Shown here one piece after another: positions 35,031 through 48,394 of a stretch of 64,000 bases of DNA. The DNA is from Sclerurus mexicanus. Lineage: Eukaryota > Chordata > Aves > Passeriformes > Furnariidae. Position 1 is the stretch's first letter. Every line of letters starts with the position of its first letter. Where the stretch lies: the NCBI GenBank assembly GCA_013396755.1, contig VWZF01005908.1, forward strand, positions 124,001-188,000, given 5' to 3'. A program made the position numbers and the translations under genes. The notes under the pieces were generated by a model. It was not told the origin of the DNA. It worked only from the letters and a program-made list of their open reading frames with translations, and did no database searches.

Positions 35031-36679
35031 AATGGTGTAAAGAAATAGGCAGCTGCTTGGGGGGAGGCATCTGGGCCAAGAAATCCTTGGAGGGGGATGT
35101 CCCAGGAAAAATGCAGTGCCCACACTGTTTAAGAGGGAGCTGTGGTGGGGTTGTATCAACAGGAGGATTCTGCGTGAGTTCTCTGAGCCAGAGCTCAGGT
35201 TTCTGGTTTTTTCCCACACATTTTCAGAAGCGTTTGCAGCACGTGGCCCATATCCATAATTGCACTCCTGGACTTGTTCTGCTCTGATGCATAAATAACA
35301 TGCACTGTAAAGAAAAAGTGTATGATTACATATTTAATGGATAAACGGAGCCGTTGTGGTCTATTGGCCACCTAATAAAAGTTTCAAAAAAAAAAAAATT
35401 GTTTTAATACAGTATTTCCCCAGGAGACTGCCGTGGCTGAAACGTGAGCGAGCTGTTTTAAATTTTAACATTTTTTTAAGCCACGTTTCGTAGCCTTCCC
35501 CATTTCTACAACACCCGTCTTCTAAACTTTGCCTTCATTTAAATTTACAATAAGGACAATAAATTGTTCTTCTCCTTAGCAGCTGGCAGATCTTCTCCGG
35601 CATGAAAGATCTGGATTAAACTGACAAAACCCAAGACAAACGCACCTTTTCCCCTGGAATTTGGGAAGCAGCTTGCTGCTCATGCAGCAGATGGGTGCTG
35701 AGCGGTCTCCCTGCCTTTCATGCTCCCTGTCCCACCCCAGCCATTCCCATGACTTTTGCAAATTCAATTGCAGGTGCAGAAATTGCCTCTCCGATGCCTC
35801 CTGTGCTGCCCAAGCCTGGTGTCCATCCCCATCTTTACGACCAGGATTTCCCACCCCATGGCCGGGAGAGGTCAGAGCTCTGCAATAAGGCACACAATAA
35901 GGTTTTAAGGGCACATAAATCTTGCCATAGTTGAGGTCCCTGACACCACCAAAGCCAAGGGCAGCAATTCAGCGTGGCCCCTAAGTCAGCCTCAGTGAGG
36001 CTCCTCATGCTGTTGAAAAGCAAGACAAATATTTAATTCCCGTGAGTTAAATCCCTTCACTTCATAATTAATACAGGAAAAGGGCAGATCCAGGAGAACC
36101 TGGTCCCCTGACACCACTGCTCTACTGATGGAGAACCCAAAAGAGAGCAGAACATGCCGTGGGGTGTTGTGTAAAACTCCTGATTGCTGATCTGCAGCAG
36201 TAAATCTGGTTTTGCATTTGGATTTGTTTCCTCTGAATCCTGCTGAGCCCTCACTGCCCTTCCCTGAGTTTCCTTCTGTGTGTGCTGCTAATGGAGTTGG
36301 CAAACCTCCCCTGGTAATGAGAGATCACACCTCGGCAGGCTTATCGGGGGTAAAGATTGTTAATAAATAAAGCTCGGGTCTTTAAACTCTTGTTAACATT
36401 AATCAGATTAATATAAAAGAGAAAAAAAGCCTGGGAAACAGTTCAGGCAGGGTTTGCCTCCCTCACACTCCGTGGCTGGATGAGGTCGTGCAGGAGCTGG
36501 GCTCTGCCTGTGGGGCTGAGTTCTGCTGCTGAGGGTGACCACGCGGGGGTGGATCTTGGGGGGAAAAATCGGGTTTTCAAGGAAAATACTACAAACTAGA
36601 AATGGGGTCTTGGCATGGCAAACAACAGGGTTTGTGCCCATCTCTTATTTGCTTCTTGGGGACAGGGCATGGACATGAT
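35031..36679. other. TOX2: Large TOX2 intron with AT-rich stretch
   Basis: Bases 35290-35570 are AT-rich and look like old unique DNA, with A13 at 35386-35398 and TAATAAAAG just before. Bases 36300-36420 are a second AT-rich stretch. No exon was recognised. Confidence 0.5.
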
Positions 36680-37118
36680 GGAATGAGGCCAGAGGAGACC
36701 ATGGAGATGCTCCAAGCGCTGGAGCCCCTCTGCTCTGGAGCCAGGCTGGGAGAGCTGGGGGTGTTCACCTGGAGAAGGGAAAGCTCCAGGGAGACCTGAG
36801 AGCCCCTTCTAGTGCTTGAACGAGCTCCAGGAGAGCTGGAGAAGGACTTGGGACAAGGGATGGAGGGACAAGACAAGGGGGAATGGCTTTGAACTGACAG
36901 AGGGCAATGATAGATGGAAGGGTGGGCAGGCCCTGGCACAGGTTGCCCAGAGAAGCTGTGGCTGCCCCTGGATCCCTGGGAGTGTCCAAGGCCAGGTTGG
37001 ACGGGGCTTGGAGCAACCTGGGCTGGTGGAAGGTGTCCCTGCCCATGGCAGGGGGTGGGACTGGATAATCTTGAAGTTTTTTTCCAATCCAAACCATTCT
37101 GTGATTCTGCAATTCTGT
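36680..37118 (+). mobile_element. CR1 LINE, ORF2 tail to 3' end
   Basis: Sense CR1 from AATGAGGCCAGAGGAGACCA through GAGCTGGGGGTGTTCACCTG, GAAGCTGTGGCTGCCCCTGG and CCTGCCCATGGCAGGGGGTG, ending CATTCTGTGATTCTGCAATT. It lies about 800 bp before the second coding exon. Confidence 0.93.
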
Positions 37119-37924
37119 GTTGTGGTGCTTGGGGCTTCTGGAGCTTGGGGACATACAAACCTCTGGTTTAAGGGTGGCGTCACTGCTTTGGGCAGATTGA
37201 TGTGGTGGGTGCAGGGAGCTGGGGCTTCCACTGATGGCTTTTGTGCTTCCTTCTTCTGGGTTTAACCCCAGTAGCCCCAGTGACCCAACAGCCATGCAGA
37301 GAGGGGTTGGTTGTGGGACCTTCAGAGACTCAGATGAGCAGATATTTCTCCACCTCTGCGGTTACTAAACGTCAACACCAAATATTGCTGCGAAAGGCCA
37401 TGTTTGGGATACACAGCCTCTAATGCTGTCCCAGGGCTCGTCCCCAAATACCCTGACAAAACATGTGCTGGCGCTCAGCGATGGCCTCACGTGCAGCAGC
37501 AAGGTTTGGCCCCAAAAACACCTAGTAAATTGCAGTGGCCTCCCTTCTCCTGGTGATTTGGCCAAAAATTGCTCCTTTATGAAGATTTTTTTCATATTTC
37601 TGGTAGGTGTCAGCCACCAGTGGTCCCTGAGGCAGGCAGGGGCACCTCCTGGGCACACAGACCTATGTGCAAAGGTGATTTAGGACCTCTCTGTGATGCT
37701 CCTGGCCAAGGTGATGGCAGGAGCAGAGCTCTGGGTGCACAGAGCTCAACTTGGTCTCAACTGGTTTGGAAAGGGAGATACAGAACAATTTAAACAATTT
37801 CCCAGCCATGTAGAACAATTTAAACAACAAATCAGAGTTCAGCTTGAAGTGATTTGACAGCATCATAAATAAATAAACAAATGCATACATTTTGTGATTA
37901 CAAGGTGATCTTCCCCTAACTCAG
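37119..37924. other. TOX2: Large TOX2 intron, 3' end
   Basis: This is unique sequence leading into the acceptor. The last 30 bases are pyrimidine-rich (CTTCCCCTAACTCAG). No repeat was recognised. Confidence 0.7.
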
Positions 37925-38164
37925 ATCCAGGAGATGGTCCACTCGGATGCCACGTCCTATGACTCCAACCGCCAAGTGCCCCTGCTCAACCGCCCCGGGA
38001 TGTTGGCCGGCCCCATGGGTGCTCTCAGCCAGTCCCAGCTCATCTCCCAGATGGGCATGCGAAGTGGTGTCACCCACGGCTCCCCCTCACCCCCGGGAAG
38101 TAAATCTGCTACACCATCTCCCTCCAGTTCCACCCAGGAAGAGGAGACGGAGTCGCATTATAAG
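37925..38164 (+). CDS. TOX2: TOX2 coding exon, Ser/Pro-rich linker
   Basis: This exon encodes 80 codons, phase 0 at both ends, window residues 83-162. It starts IQEMVHSDATSYDS, continues with LSQSQLISQMGMRS, and ends in a serine/proline run (SPSPPGSKSATPSPSSSTQE) and EEETESHYK. The SQSQLISQMG block and the SPSPPGSKSATPSPSSS block are family hallmarks. The form with EMVHS and QMG(I/M)RS is TOX2-like. The region is predicted to be disordered and links the N-terminal segment to the DNA-binding domain. The acceptor is CTAACTCAG. The donor AAG|GTATGT is strong. The frame runs on into the intron to a stop at 38219-38221, so intron retention would truncate the protein. Confidence 0.95.
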
Positions 38165-41100
38165 GTATGTGCCCGTGTTGACAGAGAGAAGATGGGGGTG
38201 ATGTTCTTCAGTGAGGGATAAACTGCACTAAAGAAAAGCACAGAGTTTTGGGTTTGAATATATAGAGTGGGAGACCTTCCCATGGATGAGGTGACTGTTT
38301 CCAGTTTAGGGTGAGATCGAGCACTGAGGTCTCCACATTTTACCAGGTCCATCAAATGACTGCAGAGGATCTAGCAATGAAGGTTTCAATGGGCAAAGCA
38401 GGTTCAAGACTGAGGGTCTGCAAATGATAAAATTGGATTTCTAGTGGTGGGTAGAGGAGACTAAAACAGGGAAGGAAAATATCCCATGGTGGTGGGGTTT
38501 AACTGAGCTCACCAGATGTGGCTTGCTAAGTAATAAAACCAGAATTTAAAAGAGGAAGAGTCTTCTGCCTTGCAGTTCACCCAGGTGGGGTTTTAAGCAG
38601 TCAGCAACGTCTCAGTGGTCTCTACAGCCAACACAACTGCTACTGAGCATGGCATGAACAAACCCAAGGCATTCCTAGGGTTTGGGGCACATCTTGGTTG
38701 TTGCCCATCTCTCCCAAAGTGCACCAGCAAAGCAAACAACATGTGCTGTGCTCCAGGAATCTGCAGCTGTTATTTACTGAGGGCAAACTCCAGCTGCCTC
38801 AATGCCTGGTGTGTCTCTGTGCCTTAGATTAAAGCCTGACATAGAGAAGCCTCTCCTGGAAGGGCCTGACCCAAGGCACTGGTATTGTAACCTTGGCCCA
38901 CCAAAAGAGACTGTTGTGATGGGATTTGAATGTGTAACCAGAGCAGCAAACAGCCCAGACACCGGAAAACCAGGAAAATGCTAGGACTGAGCAAAAAACT
39001 TTCCCTTTCCATGAAAATCCAGGGAAATGGATTCCCACCCACCCTGTAGTTTTTCATCCATTGGCAGGTTTCACTTAAATTGGAGCATTTCAGAGCATAG
39101 TGCAAACACGGGTGCAGAAACAGCTCCAGTGGAATACAGCTGTAAAAAGAAGGAATACAGATGGTTAAAAATAGGTGGAGTTTTTCAAACTCTATGATTC
39201 CATGTTTGGGAGACACTGTGGGATGGGCTATGCTGCTGGACCTCCCAGTCTGCCATCTCCCAAAGCCTGTGTCACACAGCTCCAGGCAGTGACTGGGAGC
39301 TGAAATATGTCATGTCAGCAGAAGATTAGTTTCAGCTTAGTGACCCACCAGGTTGTCTCTCTGCCTTCTTCAGCATCACCCAGCTTTTCCTCATGGCTAG
39401 CCAGGAGTCCCTGAGTCTTTGGGGTTGGATCTGCTGTTCTCTTGAGGCAGTGGTGTCCGTGGGAGTAGGAAGAATTTGGAGATGTCCAAATGATGACCGT
39501 TTTCAGAGATTAGAATTTCTCCTAATCCTTCAGGCAAGCCCCCTCATTTTTCTGCCCTGTAAACTCCCCGTCAAGACAGGTGGGACAGGACTGATGTGTT
39601 TGATGGAGGAGGAGGCCCTAAATGTAAGGAAAGCAGCAGAGTTGTGGCCTGCAGGTTCCTGTTTGCTTTCTCTGTCTGCACAGCTGCTGCATTCACCCAT
39701 CAGTCATTTTTCATGTGGCCATTAAGGGCTTTTCTGCAACAGGTCATCAAAGCAACATCTAACAAGCAGAAATCAATCTTGTGAGCAAGAAGGTCACACA
39801 TGAAAGAAATGGGTCTGATGCCAGCAGGTACTTCAGGTCCAGCAGGTCCTCTGAGCCAGGTAGCATATGATTTTAGGAGCTCTCCCAGCCCCACTGGTGC
39901 ATTTGCCTGCTTCTTTGCTTTGGGAGGGGTACACAAGCATGGGAGGGAGAGGGAGTTACAGCCCTCATTCCGGTTGGATTAGTGGTCACTCTCTATAGTT
40001 ATTAAAATCACAATGTCCATGAGATTTCAGCTCTTCATGGGTTCAACATCTAAGAAGGCACCAAGTTTATGGGATCACATCTATTACCAGTGAATTGCCC
40101 CAGTCGCCATTTGGTGTCAAACAGACCTTCTGATGCCTCTCCAGGGCAAGTCCGTGCTCTTCATCCTGCTGCCTGAGCCTTCGTGGTCCCTTTGACCATG
40201 GGCATGACCCTTGGGGATGCTCTGGGGCAGCGAGGCACTGTCTCACTGGGGTGTGGCTTTAGCCATGAACATGGCTTGGGTTGTTCAAGCATCTTCTGAG
40301 GTCCAGGGCCGGGCTGTTGTCTCATTCCGGCTGTGTCACACTTGGAAAACCCCATGAAAACCAGGCCAAGTCCTGATCTTCTCTGCTCCCTCCTGGGAAC
40401 TGACAGCTCTGGGCAGCCTCACAGCATCTGTTTGCCATAAATCCCATGTGCTCTTTGGTGCTGCCTGAGCAGGACTGACTGCAAACCTGCCTGGGGTTGT
40501 GTTGCTCCTGTTCCAGCTCCTTGGCTTGGTCAGTGGCTGTGAGGGAGCAGGTGCCCCTGTAGCACTTCAGTGAATCGAACAGGATCACAGTTATTTAAAA
40601 TACCATCTCACTTCCTAATGGGCTGAAGCTCCGTCATGCATTTTTTTTCCCTTCCTAATAAGCTGGCCTTTCACCTCCGGGCCTCCCATTCAAGCCCAAT
40701 TGGGCAATTTTAAATTAAATGCCATTTTTTTGAGCTCGCTGCTCATTCACTAATGGTCACTGTCTGTTTGACAAATGTCACTGCGCTGATACTGAAATTA
40801 ATGACCAGTCAAGAGCTGCTGAGCGGGGAACAGGAGCACTGCTGCCCTTTCCTCCCCGTGCCTGCCCTGTGCCAGCTGAAAGGAAGCCTCTTAAATCCTG
40901 GCACTGCCAAGCACAAGGTCAGATCAACAAATCCATCAGGAGAAGAGGCTGTTTACTCCCAGCTCAGCAGGAGGAACTGTGTTCACAACATCTTGGTGTT
41001 TAGACCTGTGTCTTTCTGAGCAATGCAACAACCTGTGCAGCTGGTGGAGCAGGCACTGCCACGGTCAGGGAGTGGCTGAGCACTCAGTGCTTGAGCTGGG

Positions 41101-41365
41101 GGTCTGCAGGTGCCCTGTTTGCCCTCAGGGATGCAGACGTCCAGCCTGCAGCAGGCAGTAGTTTTACTCTCTGCTGTGTTTAACCTCCAGTGTGTTTAGT
41201 TTTTCCTTCACTATAAAATAAGGATAATGGTGCTTTCCTGTAGCGTGAACTTTCACTGGCCACAGTTAATGCATGAAGAGATTTGATGGATGTCCAAGGG
41301 ATTTCTAGGGGTATTTTCCTTTGCACACCCTCACGTGGAGGCTTCTGCAGTCCCCTGTATTCAAA
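38165..41365. other. TOX2: TOX2 intron (after linker exon), first part
   Basis: This is unique sequence. Bases 40600-40820 are AT-rich with CAATTGGGCAATTTTAAATT and look like old unique DNA. No exon was recognised. Minus-strand frames such as 39216-38824 have no domain. Confidence 0.5.
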
Positions 41366-41590
41366 GAATCACAAAATATCCTGAGCTGGAATGGACCCAC
41401 AAGGACCAGTGCAGCTCCTGGCCCTGCAGACACCCCAACAATCCCACCCTGTCCCTCAGAGTGTTGTCCAAACCCTCCTGGAGCTCTGGCAGCCTTGGGG
41501 CCATGGTCACTGCCCTGGGGAGCCTGGTCAGTGCCCACCACCCTCTGGGGGAAGAACCTTTTCCTAGCACACTTGCAGGGCATCCCAACA
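41366..41590 (-). mobile_element. CR1 LINE fragment (second subfamily)
   Basis: Inverted CR1: GAATCACAAAATATCCTGAG, CTGGAATGGACCCACAAGGA, AGAGTGTTGTCCAAACCCTC, GGCCATGGTCACTGCCCTGG and CCACCCTCTGGGGGAAGAAC. It has the tail type of the fragment at 15066-15135. Confidence 0.88.
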
Positions 41591-42498
41591 ATTTGATATA
41601 GGATCTTCTTTCCATGCTACCTTCACTGGAAGCATCCCTCTTTCCAGACCTGTCATTTTACTTCCCATCCTGGTGACAGTGTCTCGTGCTGAGCAGCCAC
41701 AAAGTCCAGCTACTGTTAGACCTGTGTCTTGCTCGTCTTGGTTCCAACACCCTCAGGGCACTGAGTGTGGATTCAGCCAGTCCTGGTCATCCAACTGCAC
41801 CCACATGGGTTGTAAAGAGTGAACACAGCCTGCAAAACATTTAATTCATAAGATTTAAATAGTTCAGTTCCTGGATATTTTTCCTAACTGGGGTACATGC
41901 ATGTTAGCAGGGTTAAGCAAATTTTGGGAGGCCCCAGTGTGATGGTTAACGTCGTGCTGGTGCTGCTTGGTCAGGGCTCACAACCCGCCTGGGAATGGGG
42001 AGGCTGAGCCACCAGCACACGTAGGGATGAGGGAAGTCAGGAGCAGCTTGCACAGGGGCATTGTTGGGATGGAAGTCAGAAACCGTTTGGAAGCCAAGTT
42101 TGGAAGAATTCATTGAGTGCTAAAGGGATATGGCTGGGAAGCAAGGCATTTGGAGAGGTCCCAGAAGAGGATTGAGGAGTGAGTGAGCTTGTGGTGCTGG
42201 GGAGGAGGAGGGGAAGGAGTGTGACCAAGGGCGAGTATCTGGAAAGCCCCAGGTTTGGTGCAGGGATAAAGGGATGAACCCAAGCTGTGAGCTGGTCTGA
42301 GTGGAGGCACCAAGTAGAGCTCAGGCACCCACCAGCAGTTTGTGTAAAGATCCAAGAGGCACCTCAGGGCTGCTCTCCCCCCTTTACACACTGGGAGACC
42401 TCTCCTGGCCATTCCCTCTCTCAACTCCTTGTCTGTAGCAGGGACTTGTATCTCACTGCTCCCAGCTGACTGCTGTGGTTCATCTCTTGGTTTTGCAG
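41591..42498. other. TOX2: TOX2 intron, end before HMG-box exon
   Basis: This is unique sequence ending in CTTGGTTTTGCAG, the acceptor of the HMG-box exon. No repeat or exon is seen. Confidence 0.7.
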
Positions 42499-42726
42499 GC
42501 AACTGGAGAGAAAAGACCATCAACAGACCTGGGCAAAAAGCCCAAAAGCCAAAAGAAGAAGAAAAAGAAGGACCCCAATGAGCCCCAGAAGCCCGTGTCA
42601 GCCTACGCCCTGTTTTTCAGAGACACACAGGCAGCCATCAAAGGGCAGAACCCCAACGCGACCTTCGGGGATGTGTCTAAGATTGTGGCATCAATGTGGG
42701 ACAGTTTGGGAGAAGAACAAAAGCAA
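42499..42726 (+). CDS. TOX2: TOX2 coding exon, nuclear localisation signal and most of the HMG box
   Basis: This exon encodes 76 codons, phase 0 at both ends, window residues 163-238. It opens ATGEKRPSTDLG. A lysine-rich nuclear localisation signal (KKPKSQKKKKKK, residues 175-186) follows. The HMG box then begins DPNEPQKPVSAYALFFRDTQ and covers residues about 191-259 with the next exon. Hydrophobic and aromatic core residues of an HMG fold are visible (SAYALFF, SKIVASMWD). TOX proteins carry a single HMG box that recognises DNA structure more than sequence. The donor CAA|GTGAGT is consensus. The acceptor is TTTTGCAG. Read-through would stop after three sense codons. This is the most conserved part of the family. 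Confidence 0.97.
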
Positions 42727-45700
42727 GTGAGTTGCTGATTAATTTCCTCTTTTCTTTTCTTTCAGCTGTGGAAATGTGTTTTTTCCATGGCACAGAGCAT
42801 CTCCCCAGGCACGTTCAGAGCATGGCCAGGGGCTTACACAGGCTGGAGTGTGTGGTCAGAAGCAGAGGCTGTTTCCAGGAGCGGTGCTGTAGTGCCCACC
42901 ATGCAAAATCGCTCTTGTGGGATGGGGAAGAGCAAATTTTTATGACAACTAATTGTTCTTGATAAGTTTACACTCTGCAAAACCATCCCATCTGTGGCCT
43001 TTCCCTGATGTGGGGTTTTACAGCCTTAGATGGGGGAATGAGTTTGTATTTGCTTATTTACTTACAAGGAGTGACAGCAAACCGGCTAAACACTGTTAAC
43101 TGCCTGGATTGCTGGCTTCCAATCCAACATTCACTCAGGCTTTAAAACCTTCGGAAGGAGATGTCTGAAGTGGCCTCGCAGAGGAAACCTTCCTGCCCCA
43201 AAGCTGTCAGCCACTTCCCCTCTGCCTCCCAGGGCCGATTCTTGGTCCTGCTTTCACTGTGGTCTTGCTGCTGAGTCAGTTACAAAAGCCTGTAATTGCT
43301 TGTTGCCTATTGAGAGAACCCCAGGGAACACTTTCTGTAGAAAGGATGGCTTTTTAGGAAGCAGAGTGAGATCTGACACTGTGGGATGTGTCCAAGATCC
43401 AAACAGGCTTTAGCTGACAGCCCCCTCATGAGTGGGAGCCCTTCTCCCACAGCCTGGCTCCAGCTCCTGTTGGGTGTCCGTGGCCAGAACTGGAAGTACC
43501 TGCATCTGGAGCAGGAGCAGCAAGGAGGAAAAAAGTCATTTAGCTGGAAGTCATGCTAGGAAATAGCCTTGTTTTCCACCCTTCGCCAGGGAGGAATAAG
43601 AGCACAGCATCTTCTGGGATGAAAGCGCTTTCACTGCTCCTTCTGGAGTTTGCATTCTGTGCAAAGTGGTGCTTTGATGTTCTCGTGATCCTCCCTTTTC
43701 TCCTCTTCAGATGGATCATGCAGGCAGAAATTCCTTGTGCCGAAGAGGGGAGGAAAGTCCCTTCCTAGTGCAGCAGGGTGACCCCAGCCCTGGGCAGCTG
43801 TGGGGCAGGGGCTGGGTTTGGTCTCTTGGTTCAGGAACCTAGAAAAGCTTTAAGTCACCCCTTTCTGCTGCTTTTCTCCCTCCCAACACGTTCTGCCTCT
43901 CCCTTACTCCGCCTGCCTCCAAACACCTCTGTAGTTTGGGCACAGGGCTGGGCTGTGAATGTGCGTCAGAGAATGGAAGCGCTGGTGCGACCCTGACTCA
44001 GCACACTGCAAATGCTCAGCTCTTAATTAACAGCAGGGATTAAACCAGCCCGTTTATCTTCCCTGCTAACTCTCCCTCCTTCTCTTTTATGAGCTTGCAG
44101 CAGCCTTGCCGTCTCTTTACACACGCTTTCTAAGTGGCTCCATTTCTCCCTCTGTAATTGATTTAATTAAGTCATTTGTTCCTTGTCTGAATGCTTAAAT
44201 ATTAACTTCCTGCCTTTGTCTCCAGCTGGATACTTCTCTCCCACAACAGTTACCTCCCTGCCTGGGACTCTGGCTGGAGGGACTCTATTTATCTTTGGCT
44301 CTGGGACCGTGTGGCTGATTTGTGCGATGTGGCACGTTCACTCTTGAAGTGTCTGGCTGGAGCAGAGTTTATTTAGTCCCTGTTTGCTTTCCTCTGCCAG
44401 CATCCCCAGACAAGCTGGGTTTTTTTGGATTCATAAGGCAATGCAATGGAAAGGGAAAAAGGAAGAGAAAATTTAAAAAGCATTAACAAAAATGTCTTTA
44501 ATGTGTGAAAACGAGTGCCCGGGCTGCCCTGTAGATCTTTTCTGCCAAGGGCTGCAGGACATGGTGCACCCGTTCCCAATGAAGGCAATTAGTTCATGCT
44601 GAGAGCTCTCCTGGCGCATCTGGAGAAGGGATGGTGACGGAGATGGACGGCCATGAACCACTGGCCAAAATCCTGCCGGGACCTGGGAGTCCAGATCACC
44701 ACATGGCTGTGCCAGACTGTGGTTCAGCTCATCGCCAGGCAGGAGCATCACGCTCAGGGAAGGAGTGGGAACCAGGAAAAGGGAAGTGTTTCATCTGGGA
44801 CGCTGCTCTTAGCTTTGCTGGCAACAGTGGCTTCATGTTCTCGCCACAGAAAGCAGTGCAGAGACAACCTGGGGAAAAGCCAACACTGCAGTGGCACAAC
44901 AGGCAAACAGGAGCCAAATCTGGATGGTCTGGCTCAATTGTGACTATGGCTTTAGTTCAAGAACACTTCCCCTCTTCCTCACATGAGAAAAGAGGGTGGA
45001 TTTGAGGCTGATCTGGGGCTGTCCCACAGCTGGATCTCTCACAGTCCCCAAGATGTTCATGGTGGGGACGAGGCGTCCCATCTCCAGGGGGCCAACATGC
45101 AGACCCAAGTCCCACCATGCAGTTTGGGGCAGTTTCTGCCTCAGATGACATTTACAAACCTTATTCTCCACTTTCCAATGGGCCCAGGATTTCCCCAGTC
45201 CTGGATGTGTTTTTAGTCACTTCCTTGTGGGAGAGCAGCAGGCAGGGAACAACCAGGGAAGGGGTTCAAGGGAAGCTGGTCCATAAACCCACCCTCAGCA
45301 AGGGCATTTTGGACTTGTGATTCCCCACCACATGTCCTCCTGTCCCTGCACCGAGCCCGTCCATCATCCCTCCCAGCTCCATCATGCACACAGGGGTGCA
45401 CAGAGGTGGGGTGGCCGCTGTGCCAGTGCCCAAGGGATGAGGAAAGCCCAGTGCTGGTGGCTTGTAGCCATGCTAGCCAGTGCCTGAGCTGGGATGGATG
45501 GTCCTGTGCCCCCTCCAGAGCCTCAGCCCCTCTCCACAGACACTACCTGGAGCATTTCTGCCATCAGCAGTGAGATGCCACCCCTTTGCCAGGTAGCCCG
45601 TCCAGCACACGGAGGGTTAATCCTCTGCCATTTGTGCTGCTAATGATTATATGCACTGTAATATCAAAGCTGTAGCTATTTATTTGCCATTGAGCAGGTG

Positions 45701-48394
45701 CTGCTGCTCCCACAAAGCAAATTTGCTTTCTCCTCCTGATGAAACAAGCAAAATAAAGGTTGCTCACGTCCCATTTCAGATATGGGTTGTTTTTTTTTCC
45801 CTGTGCACCAGCTGAAAGACAAACACAGAGAGGGAACCAGAACGCATATTATGCAAGAAACCATATAATCTAGGAGCATCTTTGATTTGGCTGCTGCTGT
45901 CACAGACATGCATTTCACAGAGAGGCTTCTCCCCCCCTTTCTTTTGTTCTTACTGGTTTATCATTTGTGCCTTTGTCATTTTGTTCCTTCTTCTCTTCTC
46001 AGCCTCTTCACAATGAATCTTCATTTTCCCTCTGACACACTTGTATCTAAATTTCCTTATTTCCTGCCTTTTTTTATTTATATCTGTTGCCTGGTGATTT
46101 GATCATGCTGTGGAATACAGGATTAGCAATCTCCGTGTCCTTGGGTACTGCTCAAGGACACCTGTTCGGCAAAGCGCCGTTTTCTTCCCCATTTTAACCC
46201 CTTCCAGCGTGGCCGTGCGTGTGGAACAGTAATAAATAACAATACCTTGAAATATCTCCAGCTCTGCATTGTAATCTTCATTCTTCAACAGCTGGCGTGG
46301 CCCTTTCTAAGAAGCTTACAAGGGAATCTGAAGAATGTGACTCGGGGAAACAAAATATTAATACGTCCTCTTTGAACTTTGCAAATAGTTGAGCAGCTGT
46401 TCCTGCAGAGATAGCTTAGACTCTGCTGCAGAGCGAAATGCTAATTCAGCCATTAGCATCAAATGGGGTACCTGTCCTAGGAATCCTCCTGCAGCTCCAG
46501 GTCCCAGCTCCACGCTCCCAGAATCCTGCACCTCCGTGGGAGATCTCTTCATTAGCGGGTCTTGAGCAGCGTTACCCAGCGAGGTTTAAAAGGGCTGCCT
46601 GATTTGACAGAAATCAGAAGAATTTGAGCACGAGATTGGAGCAAACTCTGCTAATTCACTAGGAAGGGTTTTTCCCTGGTATGGACAGAGTGCTGGCAGC
46701 CTGGTCCTGATCCTTGCCACCCACAGCCCCCTCCCCTCCTTCCATGGAGCCACCAGAAATGCCCTGGGCCATCTCTTGCTCAAGAGCAAGTGACACCAGC
46801 CCCGGTGACTGTCCTCCCTCAGGGGGATTTCCTGTGGATGACAAGCCTGGAAAGTCTCTGGAGTGTATTTAGGAGTCTCTGGTGGGATTCTCTCTTCTCT
46901 GCCATGTTCTTACTCCCTTCCTGAGCATCTTCCTGTTGGGGGGGAAAGGACCTTGGATTGGAACCTGGTGATGTTGGAGCATGGGATTTGTTGCCAAGGT
47001 GGCATTTGCAGATGTCTTTGGAACCTGCTTCTTTTCATCAGGAAGTCCAGCCAGAAAGTCAAAGCAGTGTGTTGGGTTTCCCTAGACCCTGGAAACTCAG
47101 GGCAGAGAAATCAATGAGCCCCTGAGCAATCTGCTGAGTGAACCCCAGGCTACCCCAGGGCTTCCCTCCTAAATGAGCAGAAATTTGACAAAACCAGCAT
47201 TTGCAGTTGAATTTATGAGTCTGGGCACTCACTGGGGACACAAAAGTACTGGGGATAGCAATAGCACTGCTTCACCAGGACCAGTTCAGTAATGCATGTG
47301 GCATTTTCCCATACACACAGCCTGGAGAACTACACGGCTCCAGGGAGAAAGTCACACTCCAGGGGTAAATTACCCAGCAGAAAAATTGCTCACTCAGCAG
47401 GAAATAATACATTTAATCAGATCCATCTGCTCACTGAACCTGATACCTCACCTGGTGACAGGACACTGCAGGTGTCTGCGGTGGGACAGAGGCGTCTCAG
47501 GCTGGCTGTAAAGCTGTTTTATGGCAGAAAAGGAAAGATCCCGTGGGAATATCAAGCAGCAGGTGCTGCAAACTGCCCGATTCCAGCACTGTACGGAGCT
47601 GTCAGTGCTGGAGCCACCATGGGTTGCAGTTTCCTCCTGCAGCCCCAGAGCCCTGGCTGTGAGGGGCTGAAGGGTCCAACCAGCTGCACTGGCCTGGAAG
47701 GAGGTTTCAGCATCTTCTGAGCAAGGAGGAAAGCCAGAGAAGGATCACAGCACTGATCCCAAACAAGTTTTCAAGAGAGGTTTGGTGGAGAGTGGGATAA
47801 TGACAGGGAGGCTGTGAAGGGTCAGATCTGCTCTTAACGGCAGCTCCAACAGTGTCCTCTTCTTGGACAACAAGATCAAAAGTGTTGTGTGTTTTTCATT
47901 GGAGGTTAGGGGTTGGATTTGTAAGCCTCCTCCTCTGTTTCCTTTGGAGTCTTCAGTGGACTGTCCTGGGAAAGCACTTGTGCCCTCACATGGAGTGAGA
48001 GATGACTTACACCCTGGTGACACTGTGAAGTCAAGGAGGAGGAAAGCAGGAACCTGTCAGGATGCTTTAATAACTGGTAATTGCTCCTTGATTATGGGTT
48101 CATCCATTCATTGTCCAAAGGGCTGCTTCACAGCACTTTGTCTCCACCAGGATAAAGGAGGAGCTCTCCTGAAACCATGCAAATAGTTCCTATAGCCAGG
48201 GTCATTTCAGGTGGTGTGACTGACCCAGTGACCCACTGTCGAGTCATCCTGTGAATAAGCCACTAAGTATGGTGATCCAAGGCACACCGTGCAGGAAAGT
48301 GTATAATGGTTACAAGAAAAAACCTCCAGATTTACAAGCAGAATAAAAACCAAATTTGTACATTTGGGAGGGAAAAAAAAAAAAAAAACCCAGT
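42727..48394. other. TOX2: TOX2 intron within the HMG box, first part
   Basis: This intron (42727-52437, 9.7 kb) splits the HMG box. The first part is unique sequence with AT-rich patches near 44140-44220 and 45600-45700, and A16 at 48373-48388. Frames such as 44631-45005 and 47292-47720 carry no domain. No exon, RNA gene or recent repeat was recognised before 48395. Confidence 0.55.
48373..48388. repeat. Poly(A) run, 16 bp
   Basis: Sixteen consecutive A bases, just upstream of the old CR1-like block at 48395. The run is seen directly in the sequence. Confidence 0.9.

Noticed and set aside
36589..37295. Overlapping minus-strand frames of 140-189 codons
   Set aside because: These are antisense shadows of the CR1 at 36680-37118.
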